Source: Dehalococcoidia bacterium (lineage in GTDB: Bacteria > Chloroflexota > Dehalococcoidia > Dehalococcoidales > W498). Taken from it: 64,000 nucleotides of DNA. Shown piece by piece: positions 50,959 to 59,653 of the stretch. Position 1 is the first letter of the stretch. Each line of letters starts with the position of its first letter. A program made the translations under genes and the position numbers. The notes below the pieces were generated by a model, which was not told where the DNA came from, searched no databases, and was given only the letters and a program-made list of their open reading frames with translations. The stretch lies in the NCBI GenBank assembly GCA_011170285.1, contig DUEE01000016.1, forward strand, positions 1 through 64,000. Direction: 5' to 3'.

Positions 50959-51990
50959 ATGTGGCAACTAATTGGGCAACCTAGGGTATTATCCTTACTC
51001 CAGTGCAGTCTGGAGAGAGGAATGGTGAGTCATGCCTATCTTTTGGTTGGGCTGCCTCATGTGGGTAAGATGACCCTGGCTCTAAATCTGGCACAGGCAA
51101 TGAACTGCCAGGCGGCTGAGCCTCCGTGTGGGGAGTGTGCTGCGTGTCAAAAAATAGCTTTGGCTAATCATGCTGATGTCCAGATTATAGGTTTGACCCC
51201 AAACAGGGATTCAGCCAAGGCTAATACTCGGGTAGAGATTGGTATTGACCAGATTAGACAAATGCAGCACTCAGCTAGCTTGCCACCATTTGAGGGCAGG
51301 TATAAGATATTTATTATTGATGGGGCTGAGCGCTTATCAACTGAAGCGGCTAACTGCCTGCTTAAAACCCTAGAAGAGCCTGTAGGCAAAGTAATCTTTA
51401 TCCTGCTAACTACTAATGACAGACTCCTGCCCGCCACTGTGGTTTCTCGTTGCCAGCGGCTGGAGTTATCACCTATGGCGGCTAGTGAGGTAGAGGCTGC
51501 CCTTAATAGTGGCTGGGGTATTGAGCCCCAAAAAGCTAAGCTTCTGGCTAGGCTTAGCCACGGCTGCTTGGGTTGGGCAGTATCGGCCGCTCTGGATGAT
51601 GATTTACTCAAGCTTCGTGCCCAGAAAATAGATAGATTTTTTGATATTACTGAGGCTGATTATGAGGAGCGTTTTGCCTATGCCTCTCAGTTGGCAGTTC
51701 AGTTTAGCCAAAATAGGGAGATGGTTCAGGGGGAACTAGATTTGTGGCTTGACTGGTGGCGTGACCTGCTATTAGTTAAGGTAGAGTGCAGTGATATTAT
51801 TACTAATGTTGACCTCGAAGCCAGGCTGATTGAGGTGGCTAGGAGTTATAGCCTGGCTCAGATAAAGGCTGTTATTAGTAGCCTTCAGGCGGCTGGAGAG
51901 CAGCTTAGACAGAATGCCAATCCGCGGCTCGTGCTGGAGGTGTTAATGCTTGATATCCCTAGGAGGTGTATTTCAGTAAACTATGGCTGA
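50959..51990 (+). CDS. holB: DNA polymerase III delta-prime subunit
   Basis: A 343-residue clamp-loader subunit. The P-loop is degenerate (GLPHVGKMT), as is common in this non-hydrolysing subunit. The zinc module is CGECAACQK. FIIDGAERLSTEAANCLLKT then LEEPVGKVIFILLTT is the sensor/Walker B region, and SRCQRLELSP contains the SRC arginine-finger motif. The end overlaps the next gene by 8 bp, a holB-ricT pairing also seen in Firmicutes. Confidence 0.92.
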   Translation: MWQLIGQPRVLSLLQCSLERGMVSHAYLLVGLPHVGKMTLALNLAQAMNCQAAEPPCGECAACQKIALANHADVQIIGLTPNRDSAKANTRVEIGIDQIRQMQHSASLPPFEGRYKIFIIDGAERLSTEAANCLLKTLEEPVGKVIFILLTTNDRLLPATVVSRCQRLELSPMAASEVEAALNSGWGIEPQKAKLLARLSHGCLGWAVSAALDDDLLKLRAQKIDRFFDITEADYEERFAYASQLAVQFSQNREMVQGELDLWLDWWRDLLLVKVECSDIITNVDLEARLIEVARSYSLAQIKAVISSLQAAGEQLRQNANPRLVLEVLMLDIPRRCISVNYG

Positions 51991-52786
51991 GATTGTTGGT
52001 ATACGTTTCAAACAAGCCGGGAAAGTATATTACTTCGACCCGACAGGTATCGACCTTGAGGTAAATGACTGCATAGTAGTCAGTACAAGTCGTGGCCTGG
52101 AGTTGGGGCGAGTAGTTATTTCTCCCAAGCAGGTATTGGCCCATGAGGTGACCACGCCGTTGAAGCCGATATTACGCAAGGCAGAGCCTGAGGATGTTAA
52201 ACGAGCTCACGAATTTGAGGCTCAGGAACAGGAGGCTTTAGCTGAGTGCGGTAAGCTGATTGAAAAACTAGGTCTGCCAATGAAACTACTGTCTGCCGAA
52301 TATAATCTTAATGGCAGCCGACTTACATTTCTGTTTAGTGCTGGCGAGAGGGTTGATTTCCGTGAACTGGTTCGAGAATTAACCAACCGTTTTAAGATAC
52401 GGGTGGAACTAAGGCAAGTGGGACCAAGGGATGAAGCCAAGCTATTAGGTGGCTTTGGTAGGTGTGGTCGTCCTCTATGTTGCATAAATTTCTTAAGTGA
52501 GTTTGCCCCGGTTTCTATTCGGATGGCTAAGGAGCAGGATTTACCCCTTAACCCGATGAAGATATCAGGTATTTGTGGCAGGTTACTGTGTTGCTTAGCC
52601 TATGAGAGTGAGCAATACCATGCTATGAAGGGGAAATTGCCTAAGGAGGGTCAGCGAGTATCTACACCTATGGGGGAAGCGAGGGTAGTCGGCGGTAACC
52701 TATTCAAGGAAATGGTAATAGTTAAGCTGGAGAGTGGGACTAATGTGGAATTGCCTCTTAGTGATGTTTCTAATATAAACCACTGA
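51983..52786 (+). CDS. ricT: PSP1/RicT (YaaT)-like regulatory protein
   Basis: A 267-residue PSP1 C-terminal domain protein. GRVVISPKQVLAHE is early in the domain, and the cysteine clusters FGRCGRPLCCINFLSEF and ISGICGRLLCCLAYE are characteristic. In Bacillus RicT works with RicA and RicF as a [4Fe-4S] complex that affects RNase Y and phosphorelay; here the partners are not in view. Translation is coupled to holB. Confidence 0.88.
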   Translation: MAEIVGIRFKQAGKVYYFDPTGIDLEVNDCIVVSTSRGLELGRVVISPKQVLAHEVTTPLKPILRKAEPEDVKRAHEFEAQEQEALAECGKLIEKLGLPMKLLSAEYNLNGSRLTFLFSAGERVDFRELVRELTNRFKIRVELRQVGPRDEAKLLGGFGRCGRPLCCINFLSEFAPVSIRMAKEQDLPLNPMKISGICGRLLCCLAYESEQYHAMKGKLPKEGQRVSTPMGEARVVGGNLFKEMVIVKLESGTNVELPLSDVSNINH

Positions 52787-52798
52787 AGAACGCAGTTT

Positions 52799-53311
52799 TC
52801 ATTGTGGGAGATATTTTTGCCATTCGTTCTGGGTTTGTAGGTAGTGGTAAGGGATGTAGAAAGCCATGCTCCCCCGTGGCCGATTAGGTTGACGGATTAA
52901 TATCATCTTGGCTTCTTCAGGGGTTCTGCCCGCCTTACGACGATTACAGGGCATGCAGGCACTAACCACATTTTCCCAGCTATGTTTGCCGTCTTGGTAC
53001 CGGGGAATAACATGGTCTAAGGTAAGTTGCTTGGTTTCCTTACCACAGTATTGGCAGGTGTATTGGTCACGGTTAAAAATCTCAAGGCGAGTTAGCTTTC
53101 TCTCGGGTCGGGGACGCTTAATCATATAAGCTAGTCGGATTACTGACGGGAGGGGGAGAATGTTATTGGCTGAGCGTATAAATCCTGAACCATTCTCTAA
53201 CATATCAGCCTTACCGCGGTAGAGTAACACTATTGCTCGCCGAGCTCGACATATATTGAGAGGCTCATAGTTCTGATTTAGCACAAGGACGGGAAGATCT
53301 ATCATATCCAA
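52799..53311 (-). CDS. HNH endonuclease
   Basis: A 170-residue protein with a zinc-ribbon HNH core: CQYCGKETKQLTLDHVIPRY then HSWENVVSACMPCNRRKAGR. The N-terminus, VLVLNQNYEPLNICRARRAI then VLLYRGKA, is shared by a widespread family of HNH proteins of unknown cellular role. It is convergent with ricT and precedes nothing obvious in function. It might act in repair or restriction, but nothing in the sequence decides this. Confidence 0.88.
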   Translation of the reverse strand: MDMIDLPVLVLNQNYEPLNICRARRAIVLLYRGKADMLENGSGFIRSANNILPLPSVIRLAYMIKRPRPERKLTRLEIFNRDQYTCQYCGKETKQLTLDHVIPRYQDGKHSWENVVSACMPCNRRKAGRTPEEAKMILIRQPNRPRGSMAFYIPYHYLQTQNEWQKYLPQ

Positions 53312-53384
53312 GGCTTCTCTCTGTACAGAAACTGGCTCATTTTACTAAAAAAACTCTGGTTATGCAAGCTTTAGCTTGAGCTGC

Positions 53385-54734
53385 TTAGCTCCAGCGACCC
53401 TTCCTGCCGCCACGAGTTATCTTCTTTCGGCTAGCTGTTGCATCAGTCCGGTAATCAGGAACAATGATATTCCATACTACGGTGATTTTGGGGTCGGCTA
53501 GCCGGGAGCTAATTGGGCTATCAATTTCATCCAGTGAACCGCGGGCAGTAATTACTGTCGGTAGCTGAGCATTATAACGATAGTTGATAACCTGATAAAG
53601 CTTTTCCCGTGCCCATGGTGTGGTTGTCTGCTCACCAAAATCGTCTAAGACAAGCAATGGGGCGTTCTTTACACTTTCGAAAAGCTGGTCATAGGATACC
53701 TTGCTCTCCGGGGTAAAGGTAGAACGTAGATGGTCAAGGAAATCAGGTACTACTACAAATAAGGCAGGCTGGTTGGCTTCATAACGATAGTTGACGATGG
53801 CAGCAGCCAAGTGGGTTTTACCACAGCCGGTATCACCCAGTAATACTAGCCAACCGTCAGGTGATTTAGCAAAGTCAAGAGCGGAGTGGAATACTAGCTC
53901 CAGGTTCTGGCGCTGCTCTGGCGGCAAGTTAACCCGCCTCCAGTCAAATTTACTAAAGTACATGTTTTTTTGCAGTTCAAACTCTGGACCCCAGCTATAT
54001 TCTAATAAGACTTGTTTTTCCTCAATGACACATATTTGACATAGTCCAGAGTCAGTTAGGCGAGTGCGTATTCGGTCTTCGAGCTGTTCAATGGGAATGA
54101 TAGCCACAATCACGGTAGGTAGTTCACCGTTACAGCGATGATTTAGTAGTTGGTCTAACTTTTCCTTAGCCCAAGGTGTGCTGGTTTGAGCACCTAAATC
54201 GTCTAAAACCAGTAGTGGAGCATTGCGTACCTGATCAAAGAACTCGTCATATGGTATTTCGCTATCGGTGTTAAATGTGGAGCGTAGGCGGCCCAGGAGG
54301 TCAGGGGTAGAGATAAAAAAGGCAGGCTGACCCTGGCTAACACGCTCGTTAGCGATAGCTGCTGCCAGGTGTGTTTTACCACAACCACTGGGACCAGCTA
54401 GGATTAACCAACCTTTGGCTTCAGTGGCAAATGTCTTGGCTGCCTCATAAACGAGGTGGAATTGTTCCTGGCTTATAGGATTACCGCTTCTCCCCTGGGG
54501 GAGCAGGTTATCAAAGGTTAGGCGAGTCAACGCTCCGAGGTTGCTATATCGCTGTAATCGGGCTTGGCTCTCTTTGTCTGATTCCTGCTGGGTGCAGCGG
54601 CAGGCAACAACTTGGCTAAAATCTGGCTTGCCTGAGGGTAGAAGAGGGTGGACAAATCCTGCCCCTTTGCAAATAGGACAACTTGAACTTGGTGAAAGTT
54701 CTTCTGTTTCCTCAGCGTCTGACCATGTGTCCAT
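53385..54734 (-). CDS. DnaC/DnaI-like helicase loader with two tandem AAA+ modules
   Basis: About 449 residues from ATG 54734 (AAAGG upstream; the frame opens at 54791). An N-terminal zinc-binding segment (CPIC...CRC, about residues 19-47) is followed by two DnaC-like ATPase modules. The first has Walker A GPSGCGKTHLAAAI (114-121) and Walker B LLVLDDLG (about 174-180); the second has GDTGCGKTHLAAAI (300-307) and LLVLDDFG (360-366). Ordinary loaders have one module. The two copies resemble each other strongly, so an internal duplication is likely. The second ends with an arginine-finger-like SSRLAD. The DnaD-like gene upstream overlaps by 23 bp, and dnaB is 0.7 kb upstream. Confidence 0.85.
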   Translation of the reverse strand: MDTWSDAEETEELSPSSSCPICKGAGFVHPLLPSGKPDFSQVVACRCTQQESDKESQARLQRYSNLGALTRLTFDNLLPQGRSGNPISQEQFHLVYEAAKTFATEAKGWLILAGPSGCGKTHLAAAIANERVSQGQPAFFISTPDLLGRLRSTFNTDSEIPYDEFFDQVRNAPLLVLDDLGAQTSTPWAKEKLDQLLNHRCNGELPTVIVAIIPIEQLEDRIRTRLTDSGLCQICVIEEKQVLLEYSWGPEFELQKNMYFSKFDWRRVNLPPEQRQNLELVFHSALDFAKSPDGWLVLLGDTGCGKTHLAAAIVNYRYEANQPALFVVVPDFLDHLRSTFTPESKVSYDQLFESVKNAPLLVLDDFGEQTTTPWAREKLYQVINYRYNAQLPTVITARGSLDEIDSPISSRLADPKITVVWNIIVPDYRTDATASRKKITRGGRKGRWS

Positions 54735-55422
54735 ATTTACCTTTGATGTATTTATCCGGGTCTTTCTTAGAATCTCGCTGATATGTTCCATCGCTCCTGC
54801 CTTCTGCTGACCAGCGCTCTAAAATTGCTGAAATATAGCTCCATTTGCGTTTATTTTGGTTAACTGCCCCTTTGATGGCATCCCTAATCCAAGTCTCAGG
54901 ATATAACTTCTCTGCCTCACGCAACTCTTCGGCAATCATCGGGGTTAGCATACCAATGTTCTGTTCATAAAGGGTGAAGATATCAGGTAGTTCCTCGGTC
55001 TCAATATCGATTTGTCCCTCAGCTTTTAGTCCCTTCAAGATGAGTTCACCATTTTGAATTTTAGCTACAACCTGTCTTTCAGACTCACTATTGAGAAAAT
55101 AGACATCCTCGGGTACTCCATCTCTATCTAAGACAATATGAATGATAGTTCCCCGCTGTGTAGCCATCTCTAGGGCTGTATGCAACACCTCGCTAGGTGG
55201 ATTTGCTGCCTGTGCGAGGCTGCTACTTAAGCTAGCATTACCTAAGAGTTCTCCATAGGTGATGAAGCGGGGATAGCCTTTTTTTTGGTAAAGTGCCTTA
55301 AAAATGTGGAGGGTTAACTTCAGCTCAGCAATATCGCTGATTTGGGGGAGTAGCCGACTGAAGAAAAGATTGGGTAGGGGGGTAAACTGCATCTTGGCTG
55401 GGAAACCTTGAAACTGTTCCAT
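54712..55422 (-). CDS. DnaD-domain primosomal protein
   Basis: A 236-residue protein. The N-terminal winged-helix-like region (LPNLFFSRLLPQISDIAELK) is followed by a C-terminal DnaB/C-type DnaD domain with WIRDAIKGAVNQNKRKWSYI then SAILERWSAEG, the conserved family end. In Firmicutes DnaD and DnaB bring the helicase loader and helicase to the origin. Here the gene is followed by the tandem loader and preceded by dnaB, so they probably act together in replication initiation or restart. Confidence 0.87.
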   Translation of the reverse strand: MEQFQGFPAKMQFTPLPNLFFSRLLPQISDIAELKLTLHIFKALYQKKGYPRFITYGELLGNASLSSSLAQAANPPSEVLHTALEMATQRGTIIHIVLDRDGVPEDVYFLNSESERQVVAKIQNGELILKGLKAEGQIDIETEELPDIFTLYEQNIGMLTPMIAEELREAEKLYPETWIRDAIKGAVNQNKRKWSYISAILERWSAEGRSDGTYQRDSKKDPDKYIKGKYGHMVRR

Positions 55423-55494
55423 AGTTTACTTACTCTTCTTTTGCTTGATATCTTCCGACTTAGCTATCGGCATCTGAAGTGAAGTTTAAATGCT

Positions 55495-56901
55495 TCATAA
55501 TAAACTTGGTTCTTCGCTACCAATATTTTCAAACTTAGCCAAGTCATGCCGGAAACGCAATTTTATTCGACCCGTAGGTCCATTGCGGTGCTTGGCAATT
55601 ATTACATCAGCTTGCTCTCTAGGATATTCCCTACCACCATGCTGGAGACTTCCCCACTCTTGCGCATTAGGAAAATAGTACTCTTCACGATAGATGAACA
55701 AAACAACATCAGCATCCTGCTCAATGCTGCCGCTTTCCCTCAGGTCGGAAAGCTGAGGTTCATGTGAAGCCCGTCCCTCCGGTGCACGGCTGAGCTGTGA
55801 TACCGCCAGCACTGGCACATTGAGCTCACGGGCAAGTCCCTTAAGGGAACGGGAGATTTCACTGACCTCCTGAACTCGGTTATCGAACTTTCTGTCTCCC
55901 AGCATCAGTTGCAAGTAGTCAACAATAATGAGGTCGATACCGCGCTCATAGTTTAGACGAACAGCCTTACCTCGCATTTCCGCCATACGCAGCATCGGGG
56001 TATCATCAACATAAATTGGTGATTCAGACAGGATACCGGTAGCCTCCATAATTCGCCTTTCATTATCTTCCCATCCAACATACTCTTCCCTCTCCTTGCC
56101 ATATCCTGTATGTAGACGAACCATTTTTGAGTTGACTCCAGATTCACTAGACAACAGACGCAAGACTAGTGAATCCCGTGCCATCTCTACACTGAACAGA
56201 GCCACGCATGCCCCTTGCTCCACGGCCGCATTTCTAGCGATACTGAGTGCCAAGCTGGTTTTACCCATGCTGGGTCTGCCACCGACAATAACCAGGTCAG
56301 AGCGCTGAAATCCGCCTAATAATTCATCCAGACCCCTATAACTGGAGAGCACATAAGGCAACTCCTCAGGACGTTCCTCGGGTGAGGTAGGCGCCGCCTC
56401 AAAGTACTTGTCCAGTACCTGGCGGATATGCGTCAAATCTCGGGCACCCTGTCCACGACGAAGTTTGAACAGGATGCTCTCCGCCCGCCCGAGACTGTCC
56501 TCAACGTCCGGGCCGGCCTCATAACCAATGGCAGCGATATGGTCACCAGCACTAATCATCTGACGCATCACTGACAGGCGATAGACAATTCTAGCATAGT
56601 GCTCAATATCAAGAGAAGTCGGGCATATGGATATCAGGTAACTTAAATGGGCAGCACCGCCACACGCCTCTAGTTTTTGTTGTCGAGCCAGCTCTTGAGC
56701 CACTGTAATCTGGTTTACCGCCTCATTGTGCTGATAAAGTGATAGGCAGGCTCCATATATCCATTGACTTTGTTCGTAATAGAAGTCCGCATTCTGAAGG
56801 AAGGTAGCAATTTTATAGATAGCTGTGCCATCTATCAGCAGTGAGCCAATAACTGCTTCCTCAGCATCCGTATCATGTGGCGGCAGTTTTTCGCCATACA
56901 C
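55495..56901 (-). CDS. dnaB: Replicative DNA helicase
   Basis: A 468-residue hexameric helicase. The N-terminal primase-interacting domain begins PPHDTDAEEAVIGSLLID; the RecA-like motor has Walker A GGRPSMGKTSLALS, Walker B DLIIVDYLQLM and the motif VSEISRSLKGLARELNVP. No intein or truncation. It follows rplI by 1 bp, a common pairing, and lies upstream of the DnaD-like and loader genes. Confidence 0.96.
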   Translation of the reverse strand: MYGEKLPPHDTDAEEAVIGSLLIDGTAIYKIATFLQNADFYYEQSQWIYGACLSLYQHNEAVNQITVAQELARQQKLEACGGAAHLSYLISICPTSLDIEHYARIVYRLSVMRQMISAGDHIAAIGYEAGPDVEDSLGRAESILFKLRRGQGARDLTHIRQVLDKYFEAAPTSPEERPEELPYVLSSYRGLDELLGGFQRSDLVIVGGRPSMGKTSLALSIARNAAVEQGACVALFSVEMARDSLVLRLLSSESGVNSKMVRLHTGYGKEREEYVGWEDNERRIMEATGILSESPIYVDDTPMLRMAEMRGKAVRLNYERGIDLIIVDYLQLMLGDRKFDNRVQEVSEISRSLKGLARELNVPVLAVSQLSRAPEGRASHEPQLSDLRESGSIEQDADVVLFIYREEYYFPNAQEWGSLQHGGREYPREQADVIIAKHRNGPTGRIKLRFRHDLAKFENIGSEEPSLL

Positions 56902-56902
56902 T

Positions 56903-57349
56903 TTAGTCTGGTTCCTTTTCGGTAACAGTAACCTTAATTTTGGGTATTATATCCTTAGCTAATCTAATGGCTACCTCATAGTTGCCAAGTTGACGGATAG
57001 GCTTACCTAACTCTACCTTCCTTTTATCAATAACCAATCCAGCGCTGTTGTTTAGCTCGGAAGCAATATCGGCGCTGTTGATTGAGCCAAACAGGCGGTC
57101 TTTGGCACCAACCCGAGCTTTAAGGATAATCTCTTTACCTTCTATCTGCTGAGCTAGTCTAACTAGTTCAGCCTGGGCATCAGCTTGACTCTGGGCTTTT
57201 ATTTTGAGCTGTGTGATGCTAGCTGCAGACCCGGCTAACAAGGCTAATTTTTGGGGGATGAGAAAGTTCCTACTATAGCCACTAGCCACTTCTTTTACCT
57301 CACCGGCTCGAGCCACATTGGGCACATCTTGCAGAAAAACAACCTTCAT
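56903..57349 (-). CDS. rplI: 50S ribosomal protein L9
   Basis: A 148-residue ribosomal protein. The N-terminal rRNA-binding signature is GEVKEVASGYSRNFLIPQKL; a long connecting helix and a C-terminal domain ending VTVTEKEPD follow. The dnaB start is directly after its stop. Its length is standard. Confidence 0.95.
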   Translation of the reverse strand: MKVVFLQDVPNVARAGEVKEVASGYSRNFLIPQKLALLAGSAASITQLKIKAQSQADAQAELVRLAQQIEGKEIILKARVGAKDRLFGSINSADIASELNNSAGLVIDKRKVELGKPIRQLGNYEVAIRLAKDIIPKIKVTVTEKEPD

Positions 57350-57400
57350 ATTTTCCCCTTTTAATAATTATACTTCATCTGGTGGCGAAGTGAAAGGTTA

Positions 57401-58315
57401 TCAGGAAAGAAATTTTTGGGCATAGATGGCAGCAGTAGCGCCATCACCAGCGGCCGTTATTGCTTGTCTAGCGGAGTCGTGGCGTATATCGCCAGCAGCG
57501 AAAATTCCGGGTATTTCGGTCTCCATCCTGTCATTGGTAATAATATGGCCATCATTATCTAATGATAAAATGCCCTTGACATAGTCAGTACTAGGTTTGA
57601 GGCCGATAGATATGAAGATTCCGGCTAAATTCAGGACAGATTCTTCTCCAGTTTTGACATCACGGAGCTTGATTCTTTTAACCAAATCTTCGCCCTCAAT
57701 TTCGTCAACAATGGCATTCCACACAAATTGTATTTTGGGTTCAGAGAAAGCTTTCTCTTGTAGAATGCGGATGGCGCGGAGCTGGTCACGGCGGTGTATC
57801 ACTATTACCTTGGAGGCAAACTTAGCAAGATGCAGGGCTTCAGTAATAGCGGCGTCGCCACCACCCACTACCGCTACTGGCACCTCTCTGAAGAAGGCAG
57901 CATCACAGGTAGCGCAGTAGGAGACACCCTTACCGGTAAATTTCTCTTCTCCGGGTATGCCTAATTTGTGTCGTTCGGAACCGCTGGCTATAATCACTGC
58001 TTTAGCTACAAAGTCGCCTTTAGTTGTCTTTACTACTTTTTGCTTCTCTTGGAGCTCAATACCAGTAGCCTCAGTGATAATAGTTTTTAGCCCATATTTT
58101 GTTGCTTGTTGGTGTATTGACTGTCCCAGCTCGAAGCCGCTAATGCCTTCAGGGAAACCGGGGTAATTATCTACCAGCTCACTTTCTGTTATTAGTCCCC
58201 CTACCAACCCTCTTTCTACAAGCAAGCTACTTAGCCTCGCTCGCGAGGTATAAACTCCGGCGGTAAGTCCAGCCGGACCTCCTCCAATAATAACTACTTC
58301 ATTCTCCTTATTCAT
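57401..58315 (-). CDS. trxB: Thioredoxin reductase
   Basis: A 304-residue flavoenzyme. The FAD site is IIGGGPAGLTAGVYTSRARL, the redox pair is in SYCATCDAAFF, the NADPH site is VVGGGDAAITEALHLAK, and GIFAAGDIRHD completes the FAD domain. It reduces thioredoxin, whose gene is immediately upstream with a gap of 2 bp. Confidence 0.96.
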   Translation of the reverse strand: MNKENEVVIIGGGPAGLTAGVYTSRARLSSLLVERGLVGGLITESELVDNYPGFPEGISGFELGQSIHQQATKYGLKTIITEATGIELQEKQKVVKTTKGDFVAKAVIIASGSERHKLGIPGEEKFTGKGVSYCATCDAAFFREVPVAVVGGGDAAITEALHLAKFASKVIVIHRRDQLRAIRILQEKAFSEPKIQFVWNAIVDEIEGEDLVKRIKLRDVKTGEESVLNLAGIFISIGLKPSTDYVKGILSLDNDGHIITNDRMETEIPGIFAAGDIRHDSARQAITAAGDGATAAIYAQKFLS

Positions 58316-58317
58316 AG

Positions 58318-58647
58318 TTATTCACCCAGGACAGCGTCCAAATATCGCTTTAATTCTGCTTTGGGTTTATAGCCAACTATCTGTGAAAAGGGCTTTCCAT
58401 TCTTGAAGATGATGAGATTGGGAATCGCCATTATGCTATATTTGGCAGCCACCTTTCGGTCCTGGTCAACATTGAACTTGGCCACGGTTATCCTACCGCT
58501 ATATTCTTCAGCCAGTTCTTCTAGTACAGGGGCGGCCATAAGGCAAGGTCGACACCAGGGTGCCCAGAAGTCCACCACCACTGGTGTCTCGGCTTTAAGT
58601 ACGATTTTATCGAAGTTGCTGTCATCTACAGTAATCGGTTTATTCAT
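58318..58647 (-). CDS. trxA: Thioredoxin with CRPC active site
   Basis: A 109-residue thioredoxin. The active site reads FWAPWCRPCLM, with Arg-Pro instead of the usual Gly-Pro between the cysteines; this substitution tends to shift redox potential. The cis-proline is in MAIPNLIIF and the fold is complete. The start overlaps the end of plsX by 8 bp, and trxB follows. Confidence 0.94.
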   Translation of the reverse strand: MNKPITVDDSNFDKIVLKAETPVVVDFWAPWCRPCLMAAPVLEELAEEYSGRITVAKFNVDQDRKVAAKYSIMAIPNLIIFKNGKPFSQIVGYKPKAELKRYLDAVLGE

Positions 58648-59632
58648 AGCTTTCCTCCCTGATTATTTGTAAGATACCTCGCTCCACTATCTGTTTGGCT
58701 AAACCAATGGCATTTTTAATAGCCCGAGATTGACTACGTCCGTGAGCCATAATGACATTTCCATTTACCCCTAGCAGACATGACCCGCCATATTCTCTGT
58801 AATCCATTCTTTTTACCAAGGAGCCTAAGCCTACATCATAAAGCAAGGCACGCCCATGAAGATGATAGGCACTGGAAATAAGTTGCCCTACTTGTCGCAG
58901 GTTTATAAAGGTGTCGCCTAAACCTTCAAGAGTCTTGATTACTATATTTCCGGTAAAGCCATCGGTAACGACGATATCTACGGTTCTCTTGGGTATGTCT
59001 TGTCCCTCTAAATTGCCGACAAAGTTTAAATTGGTCTTTCTGAGAAGCTTATGGCTTTCCTGAGTTAGACGGTTGCCCTTGGTTTCCTCTTCACCATTGC
59101 TAAGTAAGCCAACCCGCGGTGAGCTGATGCCGAGAATTTCTTTAGCGTAGATAGTACCCAGTTGAGCAAATTGAACTAAGAAACTGGGTCGGCAATCGGC
59201 ATTAGCACCAGCATCAATAAGAAGAATGGGGGCAGCGGCATTGATGTGAAGAAGACTACCCAAGGCAGGGCGTTGGAGACCCTTTACCTTCCCCAGATTG
59301 AGAAGGGTGGCACCGACCACCGCTCCGCTATTGCCGGCGGAGACAAAGGCTGAAGCAGTGCCATTCTTTATCATGTTAATACCAACTACTATTGAAGAAT
59401 CTGGCTTATTGCGGATAGCATTGAGCGGTGACTCACCAAGCTCAATAGTCTGGCTAGCCTCAACAATGTTGAGGCCCGGTTTGTTTAAATGGCGACCCGC
59501 CAGCACATGGAGTATGGATTTCTTGCCTACCAGAGCAATATCTACCTTGTATTCTTGGGCTGCTTTTATGGCTCCCTTAACTATTTCGTGGGGAGCATAC
59601 TCCCCACCAGTGGCATCAACTGCAATTATCAT
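58640..59632 (-). CDS. plsX: Phosphate acyltransferase PlsX
   Basis: A 330-residue enzyme making acyl-phosphate from acyl-ACP for phospholipid synthesis. IIAVDATGGEYAPHEIVKGA is the typical start. Further motifs are FVSAGNSGAVVGA, LIDAGANADCRP, GLLSNGEEETKGN and VTDGFTGNIVIKTLEGLGD. It lies between the activase gene and trx-trxB. Genes usually found beside plsX (rpmF, fabH) are absent. Confidence 0.95.
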   Translation of the reverse strand: MIIAVDATGGEYAPHEIVKGAIKAAQEYKVDIALVGKKSILHVLAGRHLNKPGLNIVEASQTIELGESPLNAIRNKPDSSIVVGINMIKNGTASAFVSAGNSGAVVGATLLNLGKVKGLQRPALGSLLHINAAAPILLIDAGANADCRPSFLVQFAQLGTIYAKEILGISSPRVGLLSNGEEETKGNRLTQESHKLLRKTNLNFVGNLEGQDIPKRTVDIVVTDGFTGNIVIKTLEGLGDTFINLRQVGQLISSAYHLHGRALLYDVGLGSLVKRMDYREYGGSCLLGVNGNVIMAHGRSQSRAIKNAIGLAKQIVERGILQIIREESYE

Positions 59633-59653
59633 TTACTTTCTCGGATAATGTTT

